In this document: in pieces, positions 1 through 6,932 of the stretch
Numbering within the stretch: the stretch's first letter is position 1
Layout: each line of letters starts with the position of its first letter
DNA from: Chlorobiales bacterium
Lineage (GTDB): Bacteria; Bacteroidota; Chlorobiia; Chlorobiales; Chlorobiaceae
Direction: 5' to 3'
Length of the DNA stretch: 8,898 nucleotides
Assembly (NCBI GenBank): GCA_022360355.1
Contig: JAKSCY010000593.1
Span: forward strand, 1 to 8,898
Made by a program: the position numbers and the translations under genes
Notes under the pieces: generated by a model
What the model was told of the DNA's origin: nothing
Database searches by the model: none
The model's input: the letters and a program-made list of their open reading frames with translations, nothing else

Positions 1-21
1 CTTTCGACCTTTGACTTGTCT

Positions 22-1155
22 TCAGATTTCCTTTTCGTATATAACATACTCCTTGTAGGGAATTCCTCCGATCACTTTCGCAAGCTTGCTCATCGCTTCG
101 TTGGACTTCAGCACCCAGCTCATTTCACTTGAATAAAGACCATATTTCCCGCCGTATTGTGAGATCTGGGCATTGAGAATACTGTCTATCCCTTTGTTGC
201 GGTACTCGGGAAGAACCCCCATCGTAATAGTCCTGAACGCTGAAATGTTTCTGCCGTACCACCAGAGCTTCACAAGCCCCCACGGTGTGAAAGGATTGCC
301 GTTGACATGCTTGAGCGGAATGTTCATGTCGGGCAGGGTCAGTGAAAAACCGATAGGCTTCCCCTCTTTATCTTCGACAAAATAGATAAAATGCTCTTTT
401 GCAACCGCCTTCATGCTTTTTGCCATGAAAGCAAACTCCTTGTCGGTCGCCGGCACGAAACCCCAGTTCTTTTCCCAGGCCCTGTTATAAATATCCCTGA
501 TTATTGCAACCTCATTCTCAAAATCCCTCATGTTGATGGTTCTGACCGAAAGCTGTTCGCGCTTCATGACGTGCCGGGCAATCCTGCCGAGACGCTCGAT
601 ATCGATAAGATCCTGATCGATATACCATGCAAGAAGTTCCTGTCCGATCCTGTGCCCGGCGTTGGTGACAAGGTTGTTGTAATACTGAGGGTTGTAGAGC
701 ATCAGAAACACGGGCGAACTGTCAAAACCTTTCACCAGCATACCGCACTGATCGTTCATGGAAGGGCTGACGGGCCCCCGCATGGCATCGAGCCCTTTTG
801 TCCTGAGCCATTGCGAAGCAGCGTCAAAAAGTGCGTTGGCCACATCCTGATCGTTAATACATTCAAAAAAACCCCAGAAACCGGCTTTGTCATTGTGAAT
901 TTCATTATGTCTCCTGTTTTCAACCGCCGCAATAGTCCCTGCCATCCGTCCGTTTTTCCAGGCGGCAAACAAGGCAATATCAGCATGATCGTACAGGGGA
1001 TACTTCTCTTTATCAAGAGTTTTCATGTAATCGGCAACAACAGGCGGCACCCAGTACCTGTTCAGCTCAGGGTCTTTCCTGTATACCTTCCAGGCAAATT
1101 TTATAAACCGCTTTGTATCTCTTTTGTTTTGAACACGCCTAATCTCAACAGACAT
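22..1155 (-). CDS. GNAT-like N-acetyltransferase family protein, substrate unknown
   Basis: Complete 377-residue ORF, ATG at 1155 and TGA at 22. It is probably a cytoplasmic acyl-CoA-dependent transferase; no signal peptide or membrane segment is visible. The best acetyl-CoA-site candidate is the C-terminal segment MGVLPEYRNKGI (residues 312-323), which resembles GNAT motif A (V-x-P-x-x-R-x-x-G). A segment GPVSPSMND...YNPQYY (127-159) and the tail SWVLKSNEAM...GG (346-364) are, from memory, typical of a large conserved bacterial GNAT-like family with two acetyltransferase-like halves. At 377 residues it is about twice a simple GNAT domain, which fits that double architecture. No clear Shine-Dalgarno sequence precedes the ATG. 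The start lies about 36 bases beyond the terminator of the preceding gene, so its own promoter would have to overlap that terminator unless it is reached by readthrough. The family assignment is fairly secure; the substrate is not known. Confidence 0.8.
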   Translation of the reverse strand: MSVEIRRVQNKRDTKRFIKFAWKVYRKDPELNRYWVPPVVADYMKTLDKEKYPLYDHADIALFAAWKNGRMAGTIAAVENRRHNEIHNDKAGFWGFFECINDQDVANALFDAASQWLRTKGLDAMRGPVSPSMNDQCGMLVKGFDSSPVFLMLYNPQYYNNLVTNAGHRIGQELLAWYIDQDLIDIERLGRIARHVMKREQLSVRTINMRDFENEVAIIRDIYNRAWEKNWGFVPATDKEFAFMAKSMKAVAKEHFIYFVEDKEGKPIGFSLTLPDMNIPLKHVNGNPFTPWGLVKLWWYGRNISAFRTITMGVLPEYRNKGIDSILNAQISQYGGKYGLYSSEMSWVLKSNEAMSKLAKVIGGIPYKEYVIYEKEI

Positions 1156-1190
1156 AATGACATGAAATTGGGGTTAACAAAGGGCAACGA

Positions 1191-1215
1191 AACAAAAACC
1201 CCCTGAATGAGGGGG
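1191..1215 (-). terminator. Rho-independent terminator after the DUF2892 gene
   Basis: On the minus strand a perfect 6-bp stem (CCCCCT at 1199-1204 with AGGGGG at 1210-1215, 5-base loop) is followed directly by five T (A-run 1194-1198 on the plus strand) and a further T-rich stretch. It sits 28 bases after the stop of the 67-residue membrane protein and 36 bases before the acetyltransferase start. It therefore should end the aroF/DUF2892 transcript. Confidence 0.75.
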
Positions 1216-1242
1216 CCTTCGATCAACCTTTCCGGACATGAT

Positions 1243-1446
1243 TTACTTGAATGCAGTACCTGCCTCGAATCCGGCGGTCTTCAGAATCTTTGCCAAGGGA
1301 CAGAATCCGGTAAAGGCTGCCTGAAACATGTTCAGACCTACAAAACCGGTAAACCACAACCAGTTAAGACTGAAATTTATTGCCAGCAGAAGACTTGCAA
1401 GAATAAAAAAACCGGCTACGGCAAACACAAGACGATCTATGTTCAT
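1243..1446 (-). CDS. DUF2892 / YgaP-like small inner-membrane protein
   Basis: 67-residue ORF, ATG at 1446, with a good Shine-Dalgarno match (AGGGGAAT, about 5 bases before the ATG), the clearest in the window. The protein has two hydrophobic segments, about residues 5-24 and 28-46, and the GFCP motif at 47-50 followed by LAKILK. This pattern (M-N-x-x-R start, two helices, G-F-C-P-L, short amphipathic tail) matches the DUF2892 family, found as stand-alone membrane proteins and as the membrane anchor of YgaP-type rhodaneses. No rhodanese domain is present here. The biochemical role is unknown; C49 is the only cysteine and could be redox active, which is inference. The gene lies 46 bases downstream of the DAHP synthase gene on the same strand with no convincing terminator between them, so co-transcription is likely, though a functional link is not obvious. 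Confidence 0.8.
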   Translation of the reverse strand: MNIDRLVFAVAGFFILASLLLAINFSLNWLWFTGFVGLNMFQAAFTGFCPLAKILKTAGFEAGTAFK

Positions 1447-1492
1447 AGTATTCCCCTAAAGGTTAATGTTACGTTTTTTTATGTAAACACAA

Positions 1493-2560
1493 TCACGCTT
1501 CGGCACTGGAAAACGCGGCATGCAGTTTCATGGCACCGTCACGCAGAATTTTCACTGTCTCCTCCCACGAGATACAGGCATCGGTGATTGAAATCCCGTA
1601 CTGTAAGTCCGAGGGATTATCAGGGAATGGCTGATTGCCGCAAAACAGATTGCTTTCAATCATCACTCCGAGAATGCTCATGGTACCGCCGACACGCTGC
1701 TTGATGATACTGTTCCATACCTCGGATTGCTGGTCATATTTTTTTCTTGAATTTGCATGACTGCAATCAACCAGAAGATTTTTGGAAAGTCCTGCTGCTT
1801 CAAGGCGGTTTTCAGCACTGGCAATTTTTTCCGCATCATAATTCGGGCCCTCTGCCCCCCCTCGAAGCACCATATGACCAAACGGGTTACCCGTTGTTGT
1901 AATAACGCTGCTGTGTCCTTCAGTGTCGATTCCCAGGAAACTGTGCGAGTGCATTGCCGAACGTATTGCGTCTATTGCAACCTGTATCCTGCCGTCTGTT
2001 GAATTTTTGAACCCGACGGGCATCGAGAGCCCGCTTGCCATCTGACGATGAGTCTGTGATTCGATCGTTCTCGCGCCGATTGCTGCCCAGCTCACAAGAT
2101 CGGCAACATACTGAGGGGTAAAAGGATCGAGAAACTCGGTTGCCGCCGGCAGTCCAAGCGCATTGATATCAAGCAGAAGCTTGCGTGCATAATACAAGCC
2201 ATGCTCTATATCAAAAGATCCGTCAAGATGAGGATCATTGATAAAGCCTTTCCAGCCGATTGTCGTTCTGGGTTTCTCAAAATAAACCCGCATGATGATA
2301 CAGAGATCGTCCTTCAGCTCTTCACGCAGATCTTTCAGCCGGCGGCCATATTCCATGGCCGCATTGATGTCGTGAATAGAGCAAGGACCGATAATAACCA
2401 GAAGTCTGGAGTCCTTGCCGGTTAAAATATTCTCGACCTCCTGACGCCCCTTAACAACTGTATCGGCAATTGCTCTCGTAACCAGAAGTCTTTCTTTAAG
2501 CGAACGCGGAGTCGTTAACCGTTCAATATTCGAAACTCGTATATCTTGTAACCGATGCAT
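1493..2560 (-). CDS. aroF: 3-deoxy-D-arabino-heptulosonate 7-phosphate (DAHP) synthase, AroF/AroG/AroH type
   Basis: 355 residues, ATG at 2560. It condenses phosphoenolpyruvate with erythrose 4-phosphate to DAHP, the first committed step of the shikimate pathway, in the cytoplasm. The class I (AroA-I-alpha) motifs are all present: GPCSIHD (58-64), [10 protein letters not shown] and GWKGFINDP (91-110), ESQTHR (167-172), VGFKNSTDG (182-190), LRGG (232-235), DCSHANS (265-271), GVMIESN (298-304) and SITDACI (324-330). By alignment with E. coli AroG the four metal ligands are C60, H268, E302 and D327. Length agrees with E. coli AroG (350) and AroF (356). Sequence such as [19 protein letters not shown] is closest to tyrosine-sensitive AroF as I recall it. 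G210 occupies the position that is Ser in phenylalanine-sensitive enzymes and Gly in tyrosine-sensitive ones, so tyrosine feedback is inferred. The 5' leader can fold (see 2594-2621). No strong Shine-Dalgarno sequence is seen. Confidence 0.95.
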   Translation of the reverse strand: MHRLQDIRVSNIERLTTPRSLKERLLVTRAIADTVVKGRQEVENILTGKDSRLLVIIGPCSIHDINAAMEYGRRLKDLREELKDDLCIIMRVYFEKPRTTIGWKGFINDPHLDGSFDIEHGLYYARKLLLDINALGLPAATEFLDPFTPQYVADLVSWAAIGARTIESQTHRQMASGLSMPVGFKNSTDGRIQVAIDAIRSAMHSHSFLGIDTEGHSSVITTTGNPFGHMVLRGGAEGPNYDAEKIASAENRLEAAGLSKNLLVDCSHANSRKKYDQQSEVWNSIIKQRVGGTMSILGVMIESNLFCGNQPFPDNPSDLQYGISITDACISWEETVKILRDGAMKLHAAFSSAEA

Positions 2561-2593
2561 CAGCTTACGATAAAAATCTAATGTTTGTCATAG

Positions 2594-2621
2594 AGCCCTG
2601 TTGCCGTGTTCATGCAGAGCT
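2594..2621 (-). other. Possible hairpin in the aroF leader
   Basis: On the minus strand AGCTCTG (2621-2615) can pair with CAGGGCT (2600-2594), giving 7 pairs including one G-U and a 14-base loop, ending 33 bases before the aroF ATG. A second short stem, CTTTG-AA-CAAAG (2620-2631), overlaps it and would compete. There is no T-run after either, so this is not a standard attenuator. Whether it regulates anything is unknown. Confidence 0.2.
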
Positions 2622-2786
2622 TTGAACAAAGATTTTATAAAAATGCCTGTAATAGCAAGGAAAATAAAAAAACTCAGTAATAAACAATCATCAATCGAAA
2701 CAATAAATTCCGCCCTTTCAGCATGGAAACCCCTATAGCAGTACATCACAAGAAACATGTGAACAGGAAAACAACCTTCACACAAC

Positions 2787-2816
2787 AAAAAAACCTGCTC
2801 GCGTGAGCAGGTTTTT
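2787..2816 (-). terminator. Strong, near-symmetric Rho-independent terminator after the ArsA-like gene
   Basis: Perfect stem CCTGCTC (2794-2800) / GAGCAGG (2805-2811) with a GCGT loop, extended by A-T pairs, flanked by seven A (2787-2793) and five T (2812-2816). On the minus strand it reads as stem-loop plus a seven-T tract, 31 bases past the ArsA-like stop. It would also work for plus-strand transcripts, but no plus-strand gene lies upstream, so it is assigned to the ATPase gene. Confidence 0.9.
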
Positions 2817-2847
2817 CAGTTACAGATACTGTGGAAGCCACCTGCTA

Positions 2848-4053
2848 TTATGCATCAACGCCCTCTTCTTCCTTGGTAAAATCAACGGTCAGCCATCCCT
2901 CTTCAAAGCTTGCACCGCTTGATTCCAGCCCCGCAATGAAGATCGGAAGAGCGACAATCTTCTGATAATCGCCGATCCTGATAGTCAGATCGTCTCCGAG
3001 TTTCAGAATCTTCGGTTCAACGCCCATGTCTTCCATGAACGGCAATCTTACTCTTACCTTGTAATGCCCTTCATGAACCTTCTGGATATCGATAGGATTC
3101 TCCTTGAAGAAAATATCCATCGGGTCCTTCTCACCGTACACTTTTGATCCCACCTGCCTTAACATGTCCAGACCGACAACTTCCTGCTCAAGCAGAGGAA
3201 CCTGACCGATCGGAATAGGAGCAAATGCATTCTCGATCTGGCTGATATAATTCTGCTGAATACCCCTCCATTTCTTGAAATACGGATCTTCCGTATGATC
3301 AGGCATTACCCTGTTGATAGTGATGCTGTCCACGGTTATACCGTAGAGGTTGAGATAGGTAAGAGCCCTCATGGACTCCTTGATAACCATCTTCTCAGGG
3401 TTCATAACCAGGCGGACAGTGGTTTTCGAACCATCAGCAAGCAGATCGATTATCCCTTCGGTGGATGCAAACAGGTTATCGACTTTCTCGTAGACCTCTT
3501 CCGGCGCAACTATTGCATCGATCTTTTTGACTTTCTTGGAAAGCGGCCTGATAACCGGCTTAACCATGTATTTTTCAACATTGCGGATCAGTTTTATGAA
3601 CCATCCGAATGTTTCCGGCAGAGAAAGAAGCCGAAGCGTTTCGCCCGTCGGGGCACAGTCAACGACAAGGAGATCATAATCTTTTTGCTCCTCGTTGTAG
3701 CGTTTGATATAGGAAAGCGAGAACAGCTCTTCCATGCCGGGCAGAACTCCCATCTCTTCAGCATAAATGCCTTCTACTCCTCTCGACTCCATCAACTGTG
3801 CAAAGTGTTCACGGACAACATCCCAGTTCAGGTTGAGGTCACCAAATACACTGACTTCCTGTCCCCAGAGATTTTCAGCGACCTTGACAGGTGAAGGACC
3901 AAGGGTTATGTCCAGTGAATCACCAAGACTGTGCGCCGGATCAGTTGACATGATCAACGTTTTGTACCCTAACTCAGCGGCTTTCAACGCCGTTGCAGCG
4001 GCAACAGAGGTTTTACCAACGCCTCCCTTACCCGTAAAAATGATATTTCGCAT
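2848..4053 (-). CDS. ArsA/Get3-family ATPase, single domain, with HSP20-like C-terminal domain
   Basis: 401 residues, ATG at 4053. A cytoplasmic deviant-Walker P-loop ATPase: GKGGVGKT at 8-15 includes the signature lysine K9, the switch I-like DPAHS lies at 38-42 and the switch II-like [10 protein letters not shown] at 132-141. The [10 protein letters not shown] segment at 218-227 is also typical of the family. The protein has one ATPase half, so it should dimerise, unlike E. coli ArsA with two fused halves. Residues about 328-393 look like the small beta-sandwich (HSP20-like) domain appended to many bacterial ArsA homologues. The only cysteine is C133, next to switch II. The arsenite-binding cysteines of ArsA and the CxxC of Get3 are absent, and no arsB, arsR or arsC lies nearby. 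An arsenite pump role is therefore unlikely, and the client is unknown. As I recall, green sulfur bacteria carry several such paralogues. No clear Shine-Dalgarno sequence; a terminator follows at 2787-2816. Confidence 0.9.
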   Translation of the reverse strand: MRNIIFTGKGGVGKTSVAAATALKAAELGYKTLIMSTDPAHSLGDSLDITLGPSPVKVAENLWGQEVSVFGDLNLNWDVVREHFAQLMESRGVEGIYAEEMGVLPGMEELFSLSYIKRYNEEQKDYDLLVVDCAPTGETLRLLSLPETFGWFIKLIRNVEKYMVKPVIRPLSKKVKKIDAIVAPEEVYEKVDNLFASTEGIIDLLADGSKTTVRLVMNPEKMVIKESMRALTYLNLYGITVDSITINRVMPDHTEDPYFKKWRGIQQNYISQIENAFAPIPIGQVPLLEQEVVGLDMLRQVGSKVYGEKDPMDIFFKENPIDIQKVHEGHYKVRVRLPFMEDMGVEPKILKLGDDLTIRIGDYQKIVALPIFIAGLESSGASFEEGWLTVDFTKEEEGVDA

Positions 4054-4159
4054 ACGTAATATTGATTCTCATTTGTTGGAAAATTGAAAAGCAGTATCGC
4101 AAACACATAAAAACCCAACTTACCCTGTTCCTGGCACACTGTTTTATAGAAGGCTAAAG

Positions 4160-4187
4160 ATAATAAAATTATCCTTTTTACATACAA
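4160..4187 (-). promoter_or_regulatory. Candidate promoter of the ArsA-like gene
   Basis: On the minus strand TTGTAT (4187-4182) and TATTAT (4165-4160) are separated by 16 bases and resemble a sigma-70 -35/-10 pair. The untranslated leader would be about 100 bases. The region is AT-rich, so a chance match is quite possible. Confidence 0.25.
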
Positions 4188-4191
4188 ACGG

Positions 4192-4212
4192 GAATCACGG
4201 AATCCGTGATTC
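4192..4212. repeat. Perfect 9-bp inverted repeat between mltD and the ArsA-like gene
   Basis: GAATCACGG (4192-4200) and CCGTGATTC (4204-4212) form a perfect inverted repeat with a 3-base AAT centre. It lies five bases upstream of the candidate -35 of the ArsA-like gene. No good T-run follows on either strand, so it may be an operator or a transcript hairpin (possibly an imperfect end for the mltD mRNA) rather than a standard terminator. Confidence 0.5.
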
Positions 4213-4247
4213 TCTGAAAAACCTGTTTATTTGCTCCGGGCGGCCTG

Positions 4248-4272
4248 TTTTCGGACGTCACCGTACCGAAAA
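4248..4272 (-). other. Hairpin downstream of the lytic transglycosylase gene
   Basis: TTTTCGGACG (4248-4257) pairs with CGT-A-CCGAAAA (4262-4272): ten pairs, one bulged A and a 4-base loop. It starts 26 bases after the stop of the gene at 4299. A T-tract does not follow the stem, so a Rho-independent terminator is doubtful. A 3'-end processing or stabilising stem is possible. A further 6-bp stem (4280-4285 with 4296-4301) overlaps the stop codon itself. Confidence 0.35.
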
Positions 4273-4298
4273 AATCAGATGACAGCAGAAAACATCTG

Positions 4299-6077
4299 TC
4301 AGTTTGTGTGGATTTTCAGCTTCTGGCCGGGATAAATCGTGCGCTTGCGACCGAGGTTGTTCCACGACACAAGTTGACTCACACTTACCCCGTACTTTCT
4401 GGCGATAAGCCCCAGACTCTCTCCCCTTTTCACCTTGTGAATTTTTGTCGGCGCATAGAGCTTGAGCTTCTGACCCGGATAGATCATATGCTTGCGGTCA
4501 AGACTGTTCCAGGAAACCAGCTTGCCGACACTGATACCGTACTTTTTCGCAATCAGTCCCAGGCTTTCTCCCCGCCTTACCTTGTGAGAGGTCTTCCCTG
4601 AAGAGGAAACCGGGGAGGTTGCTCCATGAACCTTGAGTTTCTGGCCCGGATAAATCGTACGCTTGCGACCGAGACTGTTCCAGGAAGCCAGCTTGCCGAC
4701 ACTGACACCATACTTTTTCGCAATCAGTCCCAGGCTTTCTCCCCGTTTCACCTTGTGGTACACCGTTGATGATTTCCTGGCACCGCTGCGGCCAGAAGGC
4801 CCGGGAGCCCCAAAGACCTTGAGTTTTTGGCCGGGATAAATTCTTGAGTTCTTCAGATCATTCCACTGGACAAGCTGGCTGACATAGCAGCGGTACACTC
4901 TTGCTATAGAAGCGAGAGTCTCGCCACGCCTGACAACATGAATGTTCTGCTGTTTTTGAGGAGGACTCTTCGTCACCTCGCGCATTTTCGCCAGCAAAGC
5001 TGCCCCGTCAAGTCCCTGCTTGCTCTTGTGAGCATATATTTCTTTTTCCTGCTTCGTGAACTTTTCGAGATATTCCCTGGGCAGCCTGAGGTAGTATGGA
5101 TTGCGGGTATCAGCAGGCACAAGGTTCAGTTTGAACTGGGGATTGAGAAACTGCAAAACCTCAACCGGAACACCTACAACCTCGCTGAGCTGATCAAAAG
5201 CCACAACATCCGACACCTTCACAGCACCGATATCGCTATACAAATACTCTGGCTCTATGGGCCAAATATTATGCTCACGGTAATAGTTCATGATGTAGGT
5301 AACGGCGATAAAAGCCGGCACGTACCCTCTGGTTTCCGAAGGAAGATTCGACCAGATAGCCCAATAGTCCCTGGCTCCGCCCGAACGGCGAATAGCCTTG
5401 TTGACATTACCAGCACCGGAGTTATAGGCGGCAAGCACCAGAAACCAGTCCCCGTAGATATTATAAAGATCCCGCATGTGCTGGCAGGCGGCTATGGTTG
5501 CCTTCTCGGGATCAAACCGGTCTTCGATAAATGCCGACGATTCCAGGCCATACATCTTGCCGGTTCCGTATATAAACTGCCAGAGACCTTTAGCGTTTGC
5601 TTTCGATACCGCGGTAGGATTCAGTGCCGACTCGACAATCGCAAGATACTTCAGCTCAGGAGGGATATTATACTGTCGAAGCTTCTCTTCGAAAAGCGGA
5701 AAATACACTTTGGTCAGACCGAGAACTTTCGCTGTCAGTTGCCGCTTGTCGACCGAATAAAGCCTGATAAAGCTCTTGACATGACGGTTATAGACCAGCC
5801 TGAGCTGGGTCTTGCTGTTCAGGTAGGCTATTCTTTCCGAATAGGTTTGATCGTCAAACTGCGGAATGAAGGCAGGTGGATATCCGAACTGACCATCCCT
5901 GAAATACGTAGACGTCGCGAGGCTGTCGAGTATTTCAGCAACCTTTGTATTATCGGCCTTTCTGTCGGTCCGCGCCGCGTATCCTTCAGAATAAACAGAT
6001 GTCAGAAGGAGGGAAAAAACAACCGGAAAAGTATAAACATGCGAAACTTTCACAAGCAACGACTCTTTTGGGGGCAT
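4299..6077 (-). CDS. mltD: Secreted MltD-like lytic transglycosylase with four LysM domains
   Basis: 592 residues. It cleaves the MurNAc-GlcNAc bond of peptidoglycan with formation of 1,6-anhydroMurNAc; acts in the periplasm. Order: signal peptide (hydrophobic core about 14-30, likely cleavage near A34/A35), a helical region, the SLT domain (about 130-260) and LysM repeats at about 379-421, 440-483, 498-540 and 546-589. The SLT domain carries catalytic E149 in [14 protein letters not shown] at 164-168 and AAYNSGAGN at 216-224. The segment 288-333 ([17 protein letters not shown]) is like the degenerate LysM seen in MltD proteins. No lipobox cysteine is visible in the leader, unlike E. coli MltD, so it is probably soluble or wall-bound through LysM. 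The ATG at 6077 has no Shine-Dalgarno sequence. A GTG at codon 9 (6053-6051) follows AAAAGAG by nine bases and gives a more usual signal peptide, so it may be the true start. It lies 90 bases downstream of truA. Confidence 0.92.
   Translation of the reverse strand: MPPKESLLVKVSHVYTFPVVFSLLLTSVYSEGYAARTDRKADNTKVAEILDSLATSTYFRDGQFGYPPAFIPQFDDQTYSERIAYLNSKTQLRLVYNRHVKSFIRLYSVDKRQLTAKVLGLTKVYFPLFEEKLRQYNIPPELKYLAIVESALNPTAVSKANAKGLWQFIYGTGKMYGLESSAFIEDRFDPEKATIAACQHMRDLYNIYGDWFLVLAAYNSGAGNVNKAIRRSGGARDYWAIWSNLPSETRGYVPAFIAVTYIMNYYREHNIWPIEPEYLYSDIGAVKVSDVVAFDQLSEVVGVPVEVLQFLNPQFKLNLVPADTRNPYYLRLPREYLEKFTKQEKEIYAHKSKQGLDGAALLAKMREVTKSPPQKQQNIHVVRRGETLASIARVYRCYVSQLVQWNDLKNSRIYPGQKLKVFGAPGPSGRSGARKSSTVYHKVKRGESLGLIAKKYGVSVGKLASWNSLGRKRTIYPGQKLKVHGATSPVSSSGKTSHKVRRGESLGLIAKKYGISVGKLVSWNSLDRKHMIYPGQKLKLYAPTKIHKVKRGESLGLIARKYGVSVSQLVSWNNLGRKRTIYPGQKLKIHTN
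4311..4760 (-). repeat. Three closely related tandem LysM-coding units
   Basis: LysM units 2, 3 and 4 of the transglycosylase (coding 4629-4760, 4458-4586 and 4311-4442) are nearly identical in protein (shared [12 protein letters not shown]...[20 protein letters not shown]) and close in DNA. Units 2 and 3 share an unbroken 35-base identity (4541-4575 equals 4711-4745, offset 170). Unit 1 (4815-4943) is clearly diverged. Linkers shrink from about 18 to 14 to 5 residues toward the C-terminus. This implies recent internal duplication or gene conversion. Confidence 0.85.
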
Positions 6078-6126
6078 TTACAAGTAGTCAGTAACTGAAC
6101 GCACAACATGAAAAACACACGTATTT

Positions 6127-6155
6127 AACATAAACAGCCATCCTCATTATTACAA
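6127..6155 (-). promoter_or_regulatory. Candidate promoter of the lytic transglycosylase gene
   Basis: On the minus strand TTGTAA (6155-6150) and TATGTT (6132-6127) are 17 bases apart, each matching four of six sigma-70 consensus positions. It sits in the 90-base gap after truA and leaves a leader of about 40-65 bases. Expression by readthrough from truA is the alternative, since no terminator is visible in the gap. Confidence 0.3.
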
Positions 6156-6167
6156 CCGGGAGCTACT

Positions 6168-6911
6168 CTAATACACCACCTGCCAGAGAAAAAGTCCTGC
6201 GGGGTCCGCAGGGACAAGGCTTTTTAAAAGCCTGCCTGTCCGCAACGTTTCCTCAAGCTCTCCAGGAGACGCACCGAGTTGAGCCGAAACCAGAAAACGA
6301 ACCATGGTTCTGAGAAATCTGTTGGCCGAAATCCTGAAAACAACCATATCCTCATGACGGCCCCATGCCGTACCGTACACTGTGCAGAAAGTGTTTTCAG
6401 CGGAGGAACAGCCCTTTGCATACACGGCAAAATCATGCCTGCCGACAATCTCCTTCGCACAAAGGTTCAACCGTTCAAGGTCAAGCGGAAAACCGTGGTA
6501 TCCAGCGTATCTTTGATCGATTGCCGATCTTTTTTCAAGAATAAAGTAACGGTATTCCCTGACGAGCGCACTGTAACGTGCGTGAAATGTATCAGGAACT
6601 TCCCTGATATTCCTGACACAGACGGTGTCGGGCAGAAGACCGTTAACCGCATGCATGAGCCGTTCAAGAGAGATGGCCGATTCCGTTCTGAAATTCGCAA
6701 CCTGACCTCTTGCATGAACTCCCCTGTCGGTCCTCCCGGCAGCCGTCAACAGAACAGGTTCCTGAACAATGTGGCTCAATGCCGCCTCAAGCACTCCCTG
6801 AACGGTATTCACCCCGCCCGGCTGTTTCTGCCAGCCGGCATAATCCGTACCGTCATACTCTATTATCATTCGAACATTCCTCATTGGGGAGTAAAATAGC
6901 TTTATGTACAT
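6168..6911 (-). CDS. truA: tRNA pseudouridine(38-40) synthase TruA
   Basis: 247 residues as drawn. It isomerises uridines 38, 39 and 40 in the anticodon arm of many tRNAs. The catalytic aspartate is D62 in AAGRTDRGVHARGQV (57-71). The N-terminal IIEYDGTDYAGWQKQP (16-31), the FHARYSALVREYRY stretch (109-122) and the FLRTMVRFLV segment (199-208) are also standard for TruA, and length is normal. The start is uncertain. The ATG at 6911 is preceded by AGGT five bases upstream. The ATG at 6884 (M10, MRNVRMIIEYDG) better matches the usual family N-terminus and places the catalytic Asp at residue 53, as in short bacterial TruA proteins. The gene is divergent from the GH13 gene with only 12 bases between the two drawn starts. 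No terminator is visible between truA and the transglycosylase gene. Confidence 0.95.
   Translation of the reverse strand: MYIKLFYSPMRNVRMIIEYDGTDYAGWQKQPGGVNTVQGVLEAALSHIVQEPVLLTAAGRTDRGVHARGQVANFRTESAISLERLMHAVNGLLPDTVCVRNIREVPDTFHARYSALVREYRYFILEKRSAIDQRYAGYHGFPLDLERLNLCAKEIVGRHDFAVYAKGCSSAENTFCTVYGTAWGRHEDMVVFRISANRFLRTMVRFLVSAQLGASPGELEETLRTGRLLKSLVPADPAGLFLWQVVY
6869..6897 (+). promoter_or_regulatory. Candidate promoter of the GH13-like gene
   Basis: TTCGAA (6869-6874) and TAAAAT (6892-6897) are 17 bases apart; the -10 matches five of six consensus positions and the -35 only three. Transcription would start near 6904, giving a leader of about 20 bases before the TTG at 6924, and the promoter would lie inside the 5' end of truA. 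Weak evidence. Confidence 0.25.
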
Positions 6912-6932
6912 TAGTTACCTAAGTTGTACAAC
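6904..6932. promoter_or_regulatory. Paired TGTACA palindromes in the divergent truA/GH13 start region
   Basis: ATGTACAT (6904-6911) and GTTGTACAAC (6923-6932) are perfect palindromes sharing the core TGTACA, with centres exactly 20 bases apart, close to two helical turns. They overlap the drawn truA ATG and the TTG start of the plus-strand gene. I found no other TGTACA in the window by eye. The geometry suits two dimer sites on one DNA face; no regulator is identified, so an operator role is inference. Confidence 0.35.

Noticed and set aside
391..1206. 271-codon plus-strand frame
   Set aside because: It is antisense to the well-supported acetyltransferase gene and its translation shows no family motifs; it also runs through the terminator.
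1447..1492. Possible terminator between aroF and the DUF2892 gene
   Set aside because: The TTAC/GTAA pairing is only four to five bases around a T-run in the loop, too weak to stop transcription.
2588..2788. 66-codon minus-strand reading frame upstream of aroF, rich in Phe/Tyr, resembling a leader peptide
   Set aside because: Its ATG lies inside the terminator at 2787-2816, it has no ribosome-binding site, and it is much longer than usual leader peptides; the composition follows from AT-rich DNA.
3295..3894. 199-codon plus-strand frame
   Set aside because: Shadow of the ArsA-like gene, no motifs, no ribosome-binding site.
2848..4053. Arsenic resistance locus
   Set aside because: No arsB, arsR, arsC or arsD nearby and the metal-binding cysteines are missing, so the family name alone does not support arsenite efflux.
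4159..4173. GATAAT-AAA-ATTATC stem as terminator
   Set aside because: Only six A-T-rich pairs with a 3-base loop and no adequate T-tract on the minus strand; more likely part of an AT-rich promoter.
4311..4943. Repeat array as CRISPR or satellite
   Set aside because: The repeats are in frame and encode LysM domains; spacing and conservation follow the protein modules.
4938..6098. 386-codon plus-strand frame
   Set aside because: It is antisense to the transglycosylase gene with its intact catalytic motifs; no recognisable domains.
6279..6899. 206-codon plus-strand frame
   Set aside because: Shadow of truA; no recognisable domain.
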